Below are positions 36,151-47,814 of a DNA stretch of 64,000 bases, in pieces; position 1 is the stretch's first letter; each line of letters begins with the position of its first letter. Position numbers and translations under genes: made by a program. Below the pieces are notes generated by a model. It ran no database searches. It was not told where the DNA came from and was given only the letters and a program-made list of their open reading frames with translations. Source of the DNA: Carnegiea gigantea (lineage: Eukaryota > Streptophyta > Magnoliopsida > Caryophyllales > Cactaceae); NCBI GenBank assembly GCA_029747015.1, contig JAKOGI010000570.1:384501-448500 (forward strand), given 5' to 3'.

Positions 36151-36579
36151 TGCAATCGACAACAGTATTTTAAGTAGCGTTTAGTGTTTTGATCAGATCA
36201 ATATACTAATTAGTTAATTTTTAGTGTTCGGTAAACTGGTATTTTGACTAGCATTTCAAGTAGCGTTTAGCGTTCTAAGCAATGTTTTTGAAAAGTTAAT
36301 AGTATTAACGTTTGACATTTAAAAGTAGCGTTTTATATTTTTTAGCCAAAAAAATTATTTAAAAATTTTATCTTTGAAAATTATCTCTATCCTTTTATGT
36401 TAATTTACATTAATCAGCTAGCATAACAGCTAAATTTATCAAACACATTAGTTTCAACTGCTAATCTAAACAGTTATCCGCTAACAGCTAAATTAAAAAC
36501 GCTATCCGTTATCTAAACAGTTATCCACTACCTGAACCGCTATCCGCTACTTAAACAGCTAATTTTGCCGAATAGGGCC
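36151..36579. mobile_element. MITE, PIF/Harbinger-like (copy 2, inverted)
   Basis: 429 bp flanked by TTA (36148-36150) and TAA (36580-36582). Reverse-complemented, its ends and interior match 28214-28644. Non-coding. Confidence 0.65.
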
Positions 36580-36869
36580 TAATTTTAGATAAAAGTACAA
36601 TTCTGGTCTAATTGGGAGCTAATGCTTGGCAAATAGGTTTAATTAGGTAATTATACAAATTGATTTAGTTTTTAAATGGAAAAAATTCATTAGGATTATC
36701 CATGTCTTGATGCAGAACAACAAAGGGTGAGATTCCATAAATAATAAAATGTCGTTACTTCTTACCTACCACCAGGAAGGCGACAATTAACAAAATGGTA
36801 AAATATATGCCACATTAACTACCTTAACAAAAATTTGTAATTTAAGTTCGTCATCACGTGCATTACTCA

Positions 36870-38741
36870 GGCCCTGTTTTTATCCGTGTGAAATGATGGG
36901 TGTGAGATGGATGAGTGTGAAAAAGGGGGGAAGGAGGGGTAAGAGTTGGTAAAAGTAGTATTTTTTTTAAGGGTGGGAAAAGAGGGAAGGAGTGGGTGAG
37001 AGTGGGCAGGAGTTGAAAGGAGTTGAATGAAGTTGGGGAGTTGGTTTAAGTTATATATTTTTGTATTTTAATGTAGTTTTTTTATTTATGATAGTAAGTA
37101 ACGATCTTAAAATTAAATTTTGAATGAAAAAAATTTCTTTATGTGTTTAGCCGGTTACAAAATATTGTTTGATGGTCGTTGTTGCCCCCCAAAAAATTTA
37201 AATTTTCGTAAATGAGTTGAATCCGTTGCGGATGTTAATTTTTGTTGTATATTCCCGGAATTTGTTAATTTTTACCAAAATTTAAAGTTAAATATCGCAC
37301 TGTACGTTGCGCAAATATGGTTTACTTTGGTTGAGTTACGATTAATTGATTGTTGAATTGAAAATTACATAGACAATTTTCATTTTTTGTGTGCAAATTT
37401 ATTATTCACATTTTACGACATTTTTGCACTGTCTGACTGAAATTGGATGTTACTATTCCTCAATTCTTAATTACGTTAATGATACCGATGAAATTAGTTT
37501 GAAATTCGAAATCAAATATCACCAAAAATATTATCCGAACACAATCTTATTATATCCAACTGTAATCCACAAATCCAATAAGAACATGACATATGTCATG
37601 TATCTGTACGCTCAGCTCTCCTCTCTCTCTACACTCTCAGCTTTCCTCACTCTCTGAAATCTCAGACTCTCAGCTCTCCTCTCTCTCTACACTCTCAGCT
37701 TTCAGCTCTCCTCTCTCTCTCTCTCTAAACTCTCAGCTCTCCTCACATCTCTCGCACACCCCTCTCTGCCGTTTAAAGTCTCCGGCGTGCGTTTCCTGTC
37801 AGTAGCAGCACACCGGTAGTCACCTCCGAACAGCCCAACTAGCCCGCGAACACCCCGACCCAGGCCCCTCGATCTACCCAGCCCAGAACCGTGCGAACTC
37901 TCCCGGCCACCTGCAAAAACCCCGGCCAGCTCCGACTTCGCCGGCCATCTCCCAGGTCGTCGGCCACCTCCCCAGCACGCCGGCGACAGTCCCCAGTTCT
38001 CATATGAAATTAGTTTGTAAGACTATAACTTTAGTACTATTTAATGAATATTCGGTTTCATATGAAATTAGTGAAATTATTGCTTCACTTTCTATCGCCA
38101 ACAACAAATGTTCATCTCACAAAATAAACGATTACCATTACTTTTACAACCGTTAACATTTATAACATTCGTTAGTTCTATCGCAAACACCGAATAAAAA
38201 CATCTGGATTTTGTATCACGATTTATGATGATCGGAAAATAATGTGTTACATATACCACAACAACAATCCATGTGTTGTGATGCAGAACAAAAATTTCGG
38301 AGTCAACGAAAAATCATTTCTAACCATCTGTTCCATATAAAAATTAAACTGAAAATATTTACTACTTACGAATAACTAACATTTGCTTATCAACGCAAAA
38401 ATTAAAAAAATACAAAAATTACCATTTCTTTAATACGTACAACATAAATAATTTCATGTACAATTTATGGCACAACTTACAAATATTCCAATAACATCTG
38501 AAAAATAAATAAAACTCTTCATAATTAGTATCAGACTACTCGGATGTACAATTATATCAATTATAAGAGTTTTTAAACTATGCCAAATAGCAATTATAGA
38601 TAGAAGTGGGTGAAAGTGGGTGAGAGTGGGAAGAAGTGGTATTTTTGTTTAAGTGTGGGAAAGAGTAGGAAAGGGGGGAAGGTGTGGGTGGGTGTGGAAA
38701 GGAGTAAGTTGGATTCATTAAACCATGAAAAGAACAGGACC
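36870..38741. mobile_element. PIF/Harbinger-like non-autonomous element, 1.9 kb
   Basis: Ends are GGCCCTGTTTTTATCCG and, reverse-complemented, GGTCCTGTTCTTTTCATGG. The right flank is TAA; the left is TCA, so the TSD is imperfect. Both ends carry the same-strand words GTGGGTGAGAGTGGG and GTATTTTT..AAG-GTGGGAAA. No transposase. A GC-rich insert lies inside. Confidence 0.65.
37594..38000. other. CT- then GC-rich insert inside the 1.9-kb element
   Basis: A CTCTCT/CTCAGCTCTCC-rich stretch (37613-37745) is followed by a block rich in CCGGC words (37780-38000). It is unlike the AT-rich DNA on both sides. It looks like a plant 5' leader plus the start of a coding exon, but no frame has a recognisable domain. 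It may be captured host sequence or the remains of the element's own gene. Confidence 0.4.
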
Positions 38742-39090
38742 TAAATAACTATATGCTAGCTAATAGCTTGTATTCGCCAAGTCGCCAATTGTCTACTGCT
38801 AGTATTAGCTATGCAAATAATTAATTTTTACAAAATAGAGCCCTAATATCATGGAATGTAAAGGGAACCCTGCTATATGTGAGTATGTGACATTATTTTT
38901 TTAAAGATATCTTTTTCTGTTTTTTTTTAAAGGTAAGGACGAGGAAATTTAGAAAACCTTCTGACAAGGTTTCTGTCTAATTTGTTGTCTATTAAAATAC
39001 AAAAGAACTCCTTATACATGGAGAAAGAAAAAGAAAAAACAGAAGTTGAATGAGTAATACAATTGTATTATGCTAACCAGTTAGTTGTCA

Positions 39091-39285
39091 TTTTTTTTTT
39101 GGTGGGAAACCAATGAAGACTAATTTTTTGTTTTTTGGTCTTGAAACTTTCATTTTATTGAAGCCGAACTACTGTTGGTCCAGCAAAGGTAGAACTCTCC
39201 CATCATAAATTTTCTTCATTTACAAGACTCGAATATGAGACCTTACTTAAAGGGAATAAGTGTCAAATTACTTGAACCAACCTGT
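39091..39285 (-). mobile_element. SINE-like 3' segment of the LINE insertion
   Basis: On the minus strand it begins ACAGGTTGGTTCAAG. It has a B-box-like ATATTCGAGTC (39226-39236) and a body with GATGGGAGAG and GTAGTTCGGCTTC, and ends in A10. This is the layout of a tRNA-derived plant SINE, and I recognise the wording from such families. No separate TSD surrounds it, only the LINE-wide TSD. Confidence 0.55.
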
Positions 39286-39425
39286 ATTGACAACGAAAAC
39301 TGTACATTACAAATCATTACTAAATAGAGTCCATAAGCAAAACATTACAAGGCCCACTAGATTTTGCCAAACCAGACATGAGTAACAATAACCAAAATAC
39401 CCAAATTGAGCAGACAACATACGTT

Positions 39426-39659
39426 CTACTCTCTATCTGCTGCTTCTCTACGCAGTTTCCTTTCCAATTTATACGCTTCTTCATCAAGATCAAGTGTGAT
39501 TTGGAGTTCCTCTGACGGCCGACAGTGCGTCAGTGTTGTCATTGGTTGATCCTTATTGAGTTCGGCCAACACAGCAGCAACCAGACTGGTAAGACGTTTG
39601 GCATAGTTAAGATTAATGGTCCAATTCCATTCAAACATGGCTTGGATTTCCACGATCAC
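39426..39659 (-). pseudogene. LINE RNase H C-terminal fragment
   Basis: The open stretch VEIQAMFEWNWTINLNYAKR..VAAVLAELNKDQ resembles the last third of the RNase H domain (RVT_3 type) at the end of plant L1 LINEs. The N-terminal half, between about 39660 and 39940, is broken by frame changes. Catalytic residues could not be followed. It is not a separate gene, only the 3' coding end of the truncated LINE. Confidence 0.6.
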
Positions 39660-40415
39660 CTCACGAATCTAGGGAAGAGCTCTCAACGGACTCATTTGGA
39701 TTTGGCAGGCCAGTGAGTTCTCTAAATCGTTCTCCATATTATCAACTCTATAGCTCCATGCTTTAATTAGGGCCTCGTTTAGAGTCTGGAATAAGGCTGT
39801 AGGTGCATGATGTGTTTACCCGACTAGTCGCACCAAGGAACCACTGAAACTCCGCATCTCTGATTACCACCGCTCCTACAAAGTAAGAGTTATCAGGCGC
39901 GTGGAAAACATCGATGTTTAGTTTATAAGCGGCCATGGGAGGTTTCTAAGAAACGATGCACTGTCCGTTCTTGAATAAATGGTCCTGCAGTTTACTACAT
40001 AGTAAAATATCAGAAGTTATTTTCTTCCAAAATAAACGAGTATGAATACATACCTGTCGTAAAACACATGCATTCGTATAACACCAAATGTACCAGCAAA
40101 TAATAGCCAATTGGTGAGGCCAGGTCTTCTGAATATGAGGGGATAAATTAAAATCAAGCCACTCACGCCAAGGAGTTGTAAAGAATACTTCATAGACTGC
40201 TAGGGACTGTGGGAGCAAGAATTAGATCCAGTGGCAGCCACTAGGGGACAATCTCTAAATAAATGGAGATGGTCTTCATTGTGGTGGAGGCATATAATAC
40301 AACACGAGTCCATGAAACGAACGATTTTTTTCAAGTTAGACGCTAAGGGGAGAGATTCATGACCCATTGGCCACAAGCGAAAATTAGTTTTGGCAGGAAC
40401 TTGAAGACTCCAGAT

Positions 40416-41165
40416 TCAACGCCAGAATTTGTCTTTGCCCATCAGAGAAGGTTTTATAGTTTGATAACATGAAGGAACAGTAAAATAGCCACTTTTGTTA
40501 GGAATCCATCCAGTAGAATCTGCAGACAAAGGATCTAAAGCAATGGGGCTATTGTGTATTTGAGTGTGTATCGCGTGGGGAATGTAGTTAGCTATAGTGG
40601 TAATGTTCCATCGACCGTTCCGAATAAAAGCATGAGCTCTGGCAAAGTCACACCAGCGAGGAGGGTCTCTAACTATCTGGCTTGCAATAGGCCCTTGAGG
40701 GAGCCATTTGTCATACCAGAAGGAGGTGTCTCTACAATTACCTATTTTAATGCAAGAATTTTCAAGGACGATTTGTTTTTCGGAGACTAAGGATTTCCGG
40801 AAAGCCGAATGGTAAGGTTTAGGCTCTGTAAATTGGATAGAAGAATTATGCAAGTATTTTTCCTTCATTAATTTAACCCAAAGGGCATCATTGTTTGTAT
40901 GGCATCTCCAAAGAAGTCTAGTCAAAGCGGATTTATTCCAGGCCTCCAGATCTTTGAAGCCCAACCCTCCATTCTGTTTCGGGTGGCATAATTTGGTCCA
41001 GCTGATTTGAGCCCAATAACGAGATTGACCCACTTTATTCCAAAGGAACTATGCATTAATTTTTTCATTGAAATGAGAGTTCGTTTAGGAGGAAGAGTCG
41101 TTTGCATGTGATAAATAGGAATTCACAACAGGGCTGATTTGATGAGAGTGGCTTTACCAGCAAAA
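40416..41165 (-). pseudogene. LINE RT end and zinc-binding region
   Basis: The open part (40416-41033, 205 codons) has LSWTKLCHPKQNGGLGFKDL-like sequence (here ISWTKLCHPKQNGGLGFKDL), then AFNKS-type WNKSALTRLLWRC, LWVKLMKEKYL, GNCRDTSFWYDKWLP and KSGYFTV, ending in FWR before a stop. This is the region just after the RT domain of plant L1 LINEs; the zf-RVT part continues after the stop (39946-40218). Upstream, another frame reads AGKATLIKS and HMQTTLPPKRT, the last RT motifs, up to the break at 41168. It lacks the RT active site and the endonuclease because of 5' truncation. Confidence 0.85.
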
Positions 41166-41183
41166 ATTACCAGTCAGTTGTCA

Positions 41184-42042
41184 CACATGCTGCCTTTTCA
41201 TTAGGTACGTTGGAAAATCCAAGAAGTTTGATATCTGTGAGAGGAAAAAGATGCAATTATAAGAAGGGAGACATATTTCATATCAATCAAATGAAAAAAA
41301 AAAGACAAAGCTTTTAATTTTTGAATCATGAATACATGAAAAAAAGAGAACTGTTTGGATATTTTCAATGTCGATTTATCGAATGAAGTGTCCTTGAAAT
41401 TTAGATACTTCTTAAATTATAATACTAGTCTATCTATATCAAATTCTTCTCATCATTTTTCGTATATATAAATACCAATATAGTATAGATATAGTTTTTC
41501 TTGATTCTTGGCACCGCTTATACGAAATGCTTTGATATTGTATTCTTATACAAATTTTTATATATATATACACATTACAGATTGGATGAATAATTTTATT
41601 TTTATCCATGAACAACTTATAAATTGAAGTATGGACCACCGAAAATAAAGCGTAACCAACTATATAAAACATACAAATTCTCAACAATGTGACTTATCAG
41701 TGATCAAGTTAGCTAACATTTATCAATGGCTATAAAAATTATTCCACCCAGGAAATAATGTACGGGCAGCTTCCAAAATCAGCAATGAAGGGAGGTATTG
41801 AAGTCCACAGAAGAAGATACAGAGTCCCTCAATTTTTTTATTTTTTTAATTTTTTTTTTTTTTTGGTGAGACAACTAACATCAACCATTAAATAAGCAGT
41901 AAAGAGACTAGTAATTGGGAGATATAGAGGCCTGGCCTCTATGATTCAATGCCGCAGCTCGTAGGGTGGACAACCATTACACAAGGCATTAGTATTTTTA
42001 GTCTCCTATCCTTTTCTTGAAATTATTGCTGAAGATCAAGAT
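41184..42042. other. AT-rich intergenic DNA
   Basis: No gene. Poly-T at about 41850-41864. Confidence 0.4.
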
Positions 42043-42050
42043 ATCCAATA

Positions 42051-42391
42051 GTGGTCCAAGACTAAACCGGCCAAAATTGACCCGAAATCCAAAATCCTAA
42101 TCGAATGATGCGGATCCATACTTGACCCAACATTCGAATATATTTACCTGAAAGTTGACCCAAAATCGGAATTGATCCGAACCGAGCCATACTCAATCTG
42201 AAATTTTCGACAAAGTTGCTTTATTTTTACATGATAAGCTGACTGGACTAAAAATTGGTTAATCTAAAGTCGACCGGAATCGAAGTTCACCTGACTCAAA
42301 CTGAACCGACCTGAAATGTTGACTCAAAACGTAACCCAACCTAGATATAACCCGATCCGTACACTAATCGAATGACCCGTTTGCCAGGTCT
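42051..42391. mobile_element. Small hAT-like MITE with 8-bp TSD
   Basis: 341 bp between ATCCAATA copies (42043-42050 and 42392-42399). Ends are GTGGTCCAAGAC and GTTTGCCAGGTCT, only weakly inverted. The interior repeats ACCCGAA/CTGAACCGAC words. Non-coding. Confidence 0.7.
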
Positions 42392-42399
42392 ATCCAATA

Positions 42400-44157
42400 C
42401 CACATAATACACTCAAAATTATGCCACACACACTTGAAATTATTATCTCTATGGCCTAGGGTGGGATACTATAGATTGCTTGCATTATACATACGGTTTT
42501 ATCTCTATAGTGGATCCTAGAATAAAAGAAACTGACCAAAAACCAGTAATATATTTGTTATAATATGCTGTACTTGAGAAGTTTAATATTGGAAACGAAA
42601 TTAAAGAGTCGTTCAATCGTACAAAAAACAGTGGTTCAAGTTATAAATGGGATACGCCAATGGCACTTTTTTTTTTTGGGGGGGGGGGGTGTTTGGGAGA
42701 TGACTAATAAATTCACCATTCTATCGCAATGCTTCATGTAATTAATATAATATTTATTAGTATGTTACTAATGATACTTTGGACTCTTATTTATTGTAGT
42801 TCTTGCGTGAGAACTCCAAGCCATGGTATTATTTAGGACGGATAATCAACCGAATGATCACTTAAGTAAGCTACACCTACAATCTCATGACTATCAATCA
42901 GGTTTAATTTTGGGTTGAATTAGTTCTTAAACATGATATCAAAGTCTTTTTGAGCAAAATGTCTCAAGTTCGAATCCTAATAGTTGTCATATTAATTATT
43001 GCAAAGTAAGGGCAGTCATTTATAGCATTCGCACTTAATTATAATGTGAGAGGTTGTGTGTTAGATTGTAATTTTATATCTAAACATCTAACTATTAACT
43101 TAAATGTTTGGTTGAGGTGATTTTTGAACATATGAAATTGATCTTTTATCTGCTTCTTTTTGTTGAACAAGTTGATTTTTTTTTTTTTTTTGGGGGACAA
43201 TCAAGGGATTATTAATTAATTATCAACAATTTGCAAAACGGCACGTACAACATATAGACGACAATAACAAATACAAGTTGTCAAGTCAAAAATTAACTTT
43301 CATCTCAAAATTAAAGAACTCGCTTTGGATACACTGTACGCTCATCTTTCCACCCAAATCGTTGTTTCTTCATACAATATGGGGAAGAGATTCACATATC
43401 TGTTTCAGCTATTTAGCAATAAGAAATTTGTTGATCTAATTTAGTACTTTAGTTCCATCAAGCAAGATAATCTTCTTGACATGAAAGACCATATTTGAAG
43501 CGTCGACTTCCATCAAATTGCCACTTTGCAATAGAGGGGTGCTTCATCCCTAAATCACACACTCAACTACACAAAAACAAATAAAATCAATCCTAAAAAC
43601 ATTCTCTCAATCGGGGAGAAAGATGACTCTCATAATCAGAGAGACAAATACTAATAATAAAATAAAAATACTGCTAAAAAAATAGAATAACGAAGAAAAA
43701 TGGTCAGATGGTGGAAAACCTGCCGTCATGACCTCATGAAAAATGCTCCAACACAGTGAGGCCAAGAGAGGATCAAGAAGGTGCGGAAGATTGGGGATCG
43801 GCTTCCACGTTGAACAAGTTGAATTACATCCTCCCATGGTATATACTTTTGTAAAGTAAAAATGTTACATAAAATTTGCACCTATTTAATATAAGGATGA
43901 AAGTGGGTGGAATCCTTGAACTAATTTCTTCCTTGTGTCAGTGTGCAGTCAGCAATTCAAAAACCCAAGAAAAAAAAGGAAAAGATGAGTGAAAATGGAG
44001 GATAAATATCAAGTTTGCTAAAACCCAATGTAGAGCACATGTGGTGTTGTATAATTCTCATTGTGTTAAAAGCTTTGTGAAGTCAAATCTAATATACCTC
44101 CTACAATCTGATAAATTAATCAACATTCGTTTTAACGCTAAATGGTTGACTTTGGTC
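42400..44157. other. Intergenic DNA, possible retroelement scrap
   Basis: No gene. 42930-43130 has TGATATCAAAGTC and GTTCGAATCCTAAT, words often found around Copia primer sites or tRNA-derived repeats. Homopolymers: T11G12 at 42667-42689 and poly-T at about 43171-43190. Confidence 0.3.
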
Positions 44158-44844
44158 TAGGGGTGGCAGTGGGTCCTAAATCCGACTCAAATTTATTATA
44201 TCCAACCTAAATTAGAGGGGTTGGATCCAATTAAATAAGACCCAACAGATCTTAAGCGGGTTTGGATCCGAGGGAAGTGTGTCGGGTCTAAATTTGGATA
44301 TGATTTTTTCGACCCAAACCCAACTTGAGACCCATTTAAAGCCCATTAATTTCTTTTTTTTTAAAAAAAAGTGGCACAACCAATTGGCTAAAGTAACTTT
44401 AAATAAGTAAACCATAAGGCTACTTTGTTTGTTGTCGGTTTTAGAAGAAGAACTATTTTGTTATGTTAAAATTTGATGAAGTTTGTCTTTGTGATTTGTA
44501 TTAAATTATTATTATTGCTGTATGAAACGTAACTAAGAATACTTAGGTATGGTAGGTATTGCTAGAATGTTTTTTTTAATTAGATATCATGCCTTCTAAA
44601 TTCAATTATTTATTTTTATAATGTGATAATTCATATTGAGATGTGAAAAAAAAAAAAATATTTCATATGGGATATAATCAGGACCCGTCTAGAACCCATA
44701 AATCCGCTAAACACAAAGGATTTGGATCTGGGTCCTATATTTTCAGATCTAATAAATATGAGACAAGTATGGGTCTAGATCGAAAAAATTAAAGGAACCC
44801 ATGTCCAAGTGAACTCGACCCAGACCCCATCTATCCCATCCCTA
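44158..44844. mobile_element. hAT-like MITE, degenerate TSD
   Basis: 687 bp with ends TAGGGGTGGCA and TCCCATCCCTA, like the element at 21426. Flanks CTTTGGTC and CCGTGGTT match at only 5 of 8 positions. GGGTC/GACCC words lie near both ends. Non-coding. Confidence 0.6.
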
Positions 44845-45721
44845 CCGTGGTTGTTTAATAATTTAATCGTGACGTTCCTCGGGCTTAATCCACAGTTCAT
44901 CCAAATATGCAAAGCCCATCTCAAGTGACAAAAAATTTAAAAAAAAACGTCAGAGATTTCCAATCTAGGTTCGTAAGATGTTTAAAAAACCAAAAGTACA
45001 TGCCAAGTAAAAAATGACATATTTTTCCCAAAAAGTCTTGCACATGAATGCGAAACTCACTAGTAATTTTATAGAACAGAAAAAATGATGTCATCACTGC
45101 CTTTCTGTGTTTCTATCTACTGCCAAATGTGAAGACAAATTTGCTTAAATAATACTTTTGATTACATCCAAAAAACCCCAGATCCAAAGTACCATTTTTT
45201 TTTTATATAAATCCCCTCTCAATCCTAGCAAAAAATTGAGATTAGTCCTAACCTAAAAGAAATTGCTTCTCCTACTGTCCTACATTGAAAACCTTATAGA
45301 TTGTAACACAGATCATGCAAAAATTATAGGCATCAATTATCAACGTGTTAGACAGCAACAACACCACCACTACCACCTTCCAATATGGATCCTACTTTTG
45401 CGGGATTCAGAGAGATACAGATGTAGTTAACCTTATCTCTACTGACATTCCTGTCTGTAGAGAAGCTAATTCCAAGAGAATCAAGTTCTGCAAAAAAAAC
45501 CACAAAAACATGCTAGGCGAAGCACACAAATTCGGCCAAAAAACAAAGAACTACAAAAACCAAAAAATTTATGCAAATTATAAAATGTTCAACTCAAAAA
45601 ATACAAATCACATCAACAAAATTTTGTATTTTCTGTATGAATTCTGATTCCAATTTCCTTACCATCACAAACCCGATTGAATTCCTTGTACAAAATCCTA
45701 GTGATGAAGAGAGAGAGAAAT
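44845..45721. other. 3' flank of the RING-H2 gene
   Basis: AT-rich, no gene recognised. A clear poly(A) signal for the minus-strand gene could not be singled out. Confidence 0.4.
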
Positions 45722-47131
45722 TTAGACGTTGGAGGAGAAAGATGAGGAATGATTATGAACAATCTTGTTGTTTCTTCCCATAAGCCAAAGCAGAGTTCTC
45801 TTGGTGGAGGTAGAAGTGGAAGGCCTTTGATTAGCAAGTGAATCAACGCTATGACAGCTATGAGTGTCTTCATCTCCCCCACCATATCTTTGAGATTGTC
45901 CTAACTCACAACCATCATCAATCTCAATCTCTGAGATTGTCCTTCTTGAGGAATCATTCCCTTTCTTGCCCCTTTCTCCTCTCATCCAAATCTTGGATAT
46001 TGAAAAGCTCTCCCTTTTACTCCTCCCACTCACATTCCCATTCCCGTTCCCGTTCCCATTCTCGGGGTGGGAGTGCAATTTCTCATTTCCATTGTGGAAC
46101 TCGATGTTTTTTAAAGCTTCGATCCCGCTGAATTCCCTCGTGGAATCAGAGCCATATTCCGATATTGCTGCTGAGTACCCTGGCTTGAGTGGCAATGTTG
46201 GCTTCTTCCCGGTCTGCTTCTTCTTAGCCGGGGTTCTGATGGGAACTTGTAGTGAAGTCGTCTCATCCAAGACATATGCAAAGGAACCCATCGAAAAACA
46301 TCGCCTCGAGCCTAAATTACCGTTATTGTTGTTGTTATCGTAGTTGTTTTCACTGCTTCCTTCTCCTCCATCCACATTCCGAAACTTCCCAAGTTTAACG
46401 GTCACAATCCTCTCCCCTTCCTCCTTCTCACGAGCCTCCGAGCCCAAATCCGACGCCCGACCCGACCCAAGCCCCAACCCTAACCCTGACCCGACATCCC
46501 CCTCTACAGCCATGTTGGGATCCGAATCCGGAACCGAATCCCCCATATCTCTAGAACTCTCAAGAACACAAACAAACGGAAAAGGAACATGATCGACCCC
46601 ATTTCCTCCCACCCCATTGAACCCATTAAGCAAACTAAACCTACAAAGCGGGCAAGTAGAGTGAGAAAGCAACCAAGTGTCAATACACTCAACATGAAAA
46701 GCATGGCTACACTTAGGCAACAATCTGAGCTTATCCTCGGCCTCAAACTCACACAGACAAACAGCACAATCAAAAGGGTCTTTGACACCCATGATCGCTT
46801 TGTAAGGGAAAACAGGGAGCGTGTCAATGAATGATTGATCGACGCCGCCGTTGTGGAGGTGGAACAGCTGGCGGAGCTGCCCTTGAAGGGCGGTCGGATC
46901 CGGGTTGAGCTCATCCGGATCGCGGATCCGGGTCGTTGGTCGAAGAAGGCACCGAACAAGAAGGTGAAGAAGCCCAGAAACAAAAAAGATGATTGCCAGG
47001 ATTACTATGATTAGAAGAATGCTGGGGCTGATTTTGCTGTCCAAATTTGAAGTTGGTGATGAGGGTGCAGAGAGAAAGAGTAATGGGGAAAGCAGAGGAG
47101 GAGGAGAAATTGAGGGGTCTGATTTTCCCAT
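45722..47131 (-). CDS. ATL-family RING-H2 E3 ubiquitin ligase (ATL13/46/47-like)
   Basis: An apparently intronless 469-residue protein. One transmembrane helix at 34-60 (ISPSILLIIVILAIIFF..) is followed by a basic stretch. The ATL-specific GLD motif appears as GVD at 96-98. A complete RING-H2 domain (122-163, about 46643-46768) has ligands C122, C125, C141, H143, H146, C149, C160, C163 in C-x2-C-x15-C-x-H-x2-H-x2-C-x10-C-x2-C spacing, with W153. The flanking words LQGQLRQLFHLH and FDCAVCLCEFE are typical of the ATL13/ATL46/ATL47 branch. The long C-terminal part is low-complexity: Gly/Leu repeats, an Asn run, (Gly-Asn)n and Ser-rich segments. Known ATLs are membrane-anchored ligases that bind E2 enzymes through the RING, often in stress or developmental control; this one's target is unknown. 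I start at the ATG at 47131 because the upstream in-frame extension to 47242 begins with TTG. No defect seen. Confidence 0.92.
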   Translation of the reverse strand: MGKSDPSISPPPLLSPLLFLSAPSSPTSNLDSKISPSILLIIVILAIIFFVSGLLHLLVRCLLRPTTRIRDPDELNPDPTALQGQLRQLFHLHNGGVDQSFIDTLPVFPYKAIMGVKDPFDCAVCLCEFEAEDKLRLLPKCSHAFHVECIDTWLLSHSTCPLCRFSLLNGFNGVGGNGVDHVPFPFVCVLESSRDMGDSVPDSDPNMAVEGDVGSGLGLGLGSGRASDLGSEAREKEEGERIVTVKLGKFRNVDGGEGSSENNYDNNNNNGNLGSRRCFSMGSFAYVLDETTSLQVPIRTPAKKKQTGKKPTLPLKPGYSAAISEYGSDSTREFSGIEALKNIEFHNGNEKLHSHPENGNGNGNGNVSGRSKRESFSISKIWMRGERGKKGNDSSRRTISEIEIDDGCELGQSQRYGGGDEDTHSCHSVDSLANQRPSTSTSTKRTLLWLMGRNNKIVHNHSSSFSSNV

Positions 47132-47814
47132 TTCCCCTGTTTTTGGGTTTTTATGGGATTTTTTTTCTGGGATTTTGAAGGGAAATGTGGAGAAATGGAG
47201 GAAAGATTGAAGGTTTTCTGGGAATTTGGAGAATCGAGTCAACTGGGTTTTTGATGGGAGAAAGAGAGAGAAGAAGAAGAAGAAGAAGATAGTAATGTAA
47301 TGTTAGTGGTTACAGCAATAAATGAGAAACAGAGGAGGGTAAATTTTAAGAATTCAAATTGGAAGCGATGGAGGGGAGAAGTGGGGGAAGGGAGGGGGGA
47401 GATGGATGAATGAATGCAAATAAATAAATGGGTTTTCTTTTTAATAATTTAAGATGAATTTAATTAATTATTTATTGTAGTCAGAAAAGAGCAGAGGGAG
47501 AAATTTAATGACAAGATGATGACTTTTATGGTGATGTTTTCACCAAATGCAAGGGTTAGGTTAGGTTGACTTCAAATTGGGCATCAAACCCAATGCTTAA
47601 TTTCTTCTGCAATAATAATTAAAAATTACAAGGAGAGGAAGAAAACAACTGGGAAAATTTTTAAGAGGGGAAACTTTTTGAAATTCTAAATTATCGAAAT
47701 GTGAACTTATCTTCGATGGAGGGGACCCTTTTTCTATGGAATTTTAAAAATATTAATTAATGAATTATTTGTTTGTTATTTAATTTGGTCTCTTATTCTT
47801 TCGATTTCTTTCAT
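47132..47814 (-). promoter_or_regulatory. 5' leader and promoter region of the RING-H2 gene
   Basis: On the minus strand it contains a pyrimidine-rich leader with CTTCTTCTT repeats (about 47266-47290), common in plant 5' leaders. Further upstream it is AT-rich. No unambiguous TATA box was found. Confidence 0.4.

Larger units (their letters stand above)
39091..41168 (-). mobile_element. 5'-truncated L1-type LINE, with SINE-like 3' end
   Basis: A minus-strand non-LTR element of 2078 bp. Its 3' end is an A10 tail (39091-39100). The 5' end breaks off inside RT. ACCAGTTAGTTGTCA (39076-39090) and ACCAGTCAGTTGTCA (41169-41183) flank it, a 15-bp TSD with one mismatch. Coding follows the plant L1 order: end of RT, zinc-binding RT region, RNase H. 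Target-primed reverse transcription typically gives this truncation. Confidence 0.88.

Noticed and set aside
42930..43010. Copia primer site or SINE B box
   Set aside because: TGATATCAAAGTC and GTTCGAATCC are suggestive, but no LTR, tail or TSD goes with them.
46504..46983. Long open frame inside the RING-H2 gene in another phase, and several on the opposite strand
   Set aside because: They overlap the RING-H2 coding sequence, have no domain, and follow from its codon composition.
47132..47242. N-terminal extension of the RING-H2 protein
   Set aside because: The in-frame extension begins with TTG, not ATG; the first ATG is at 47131.
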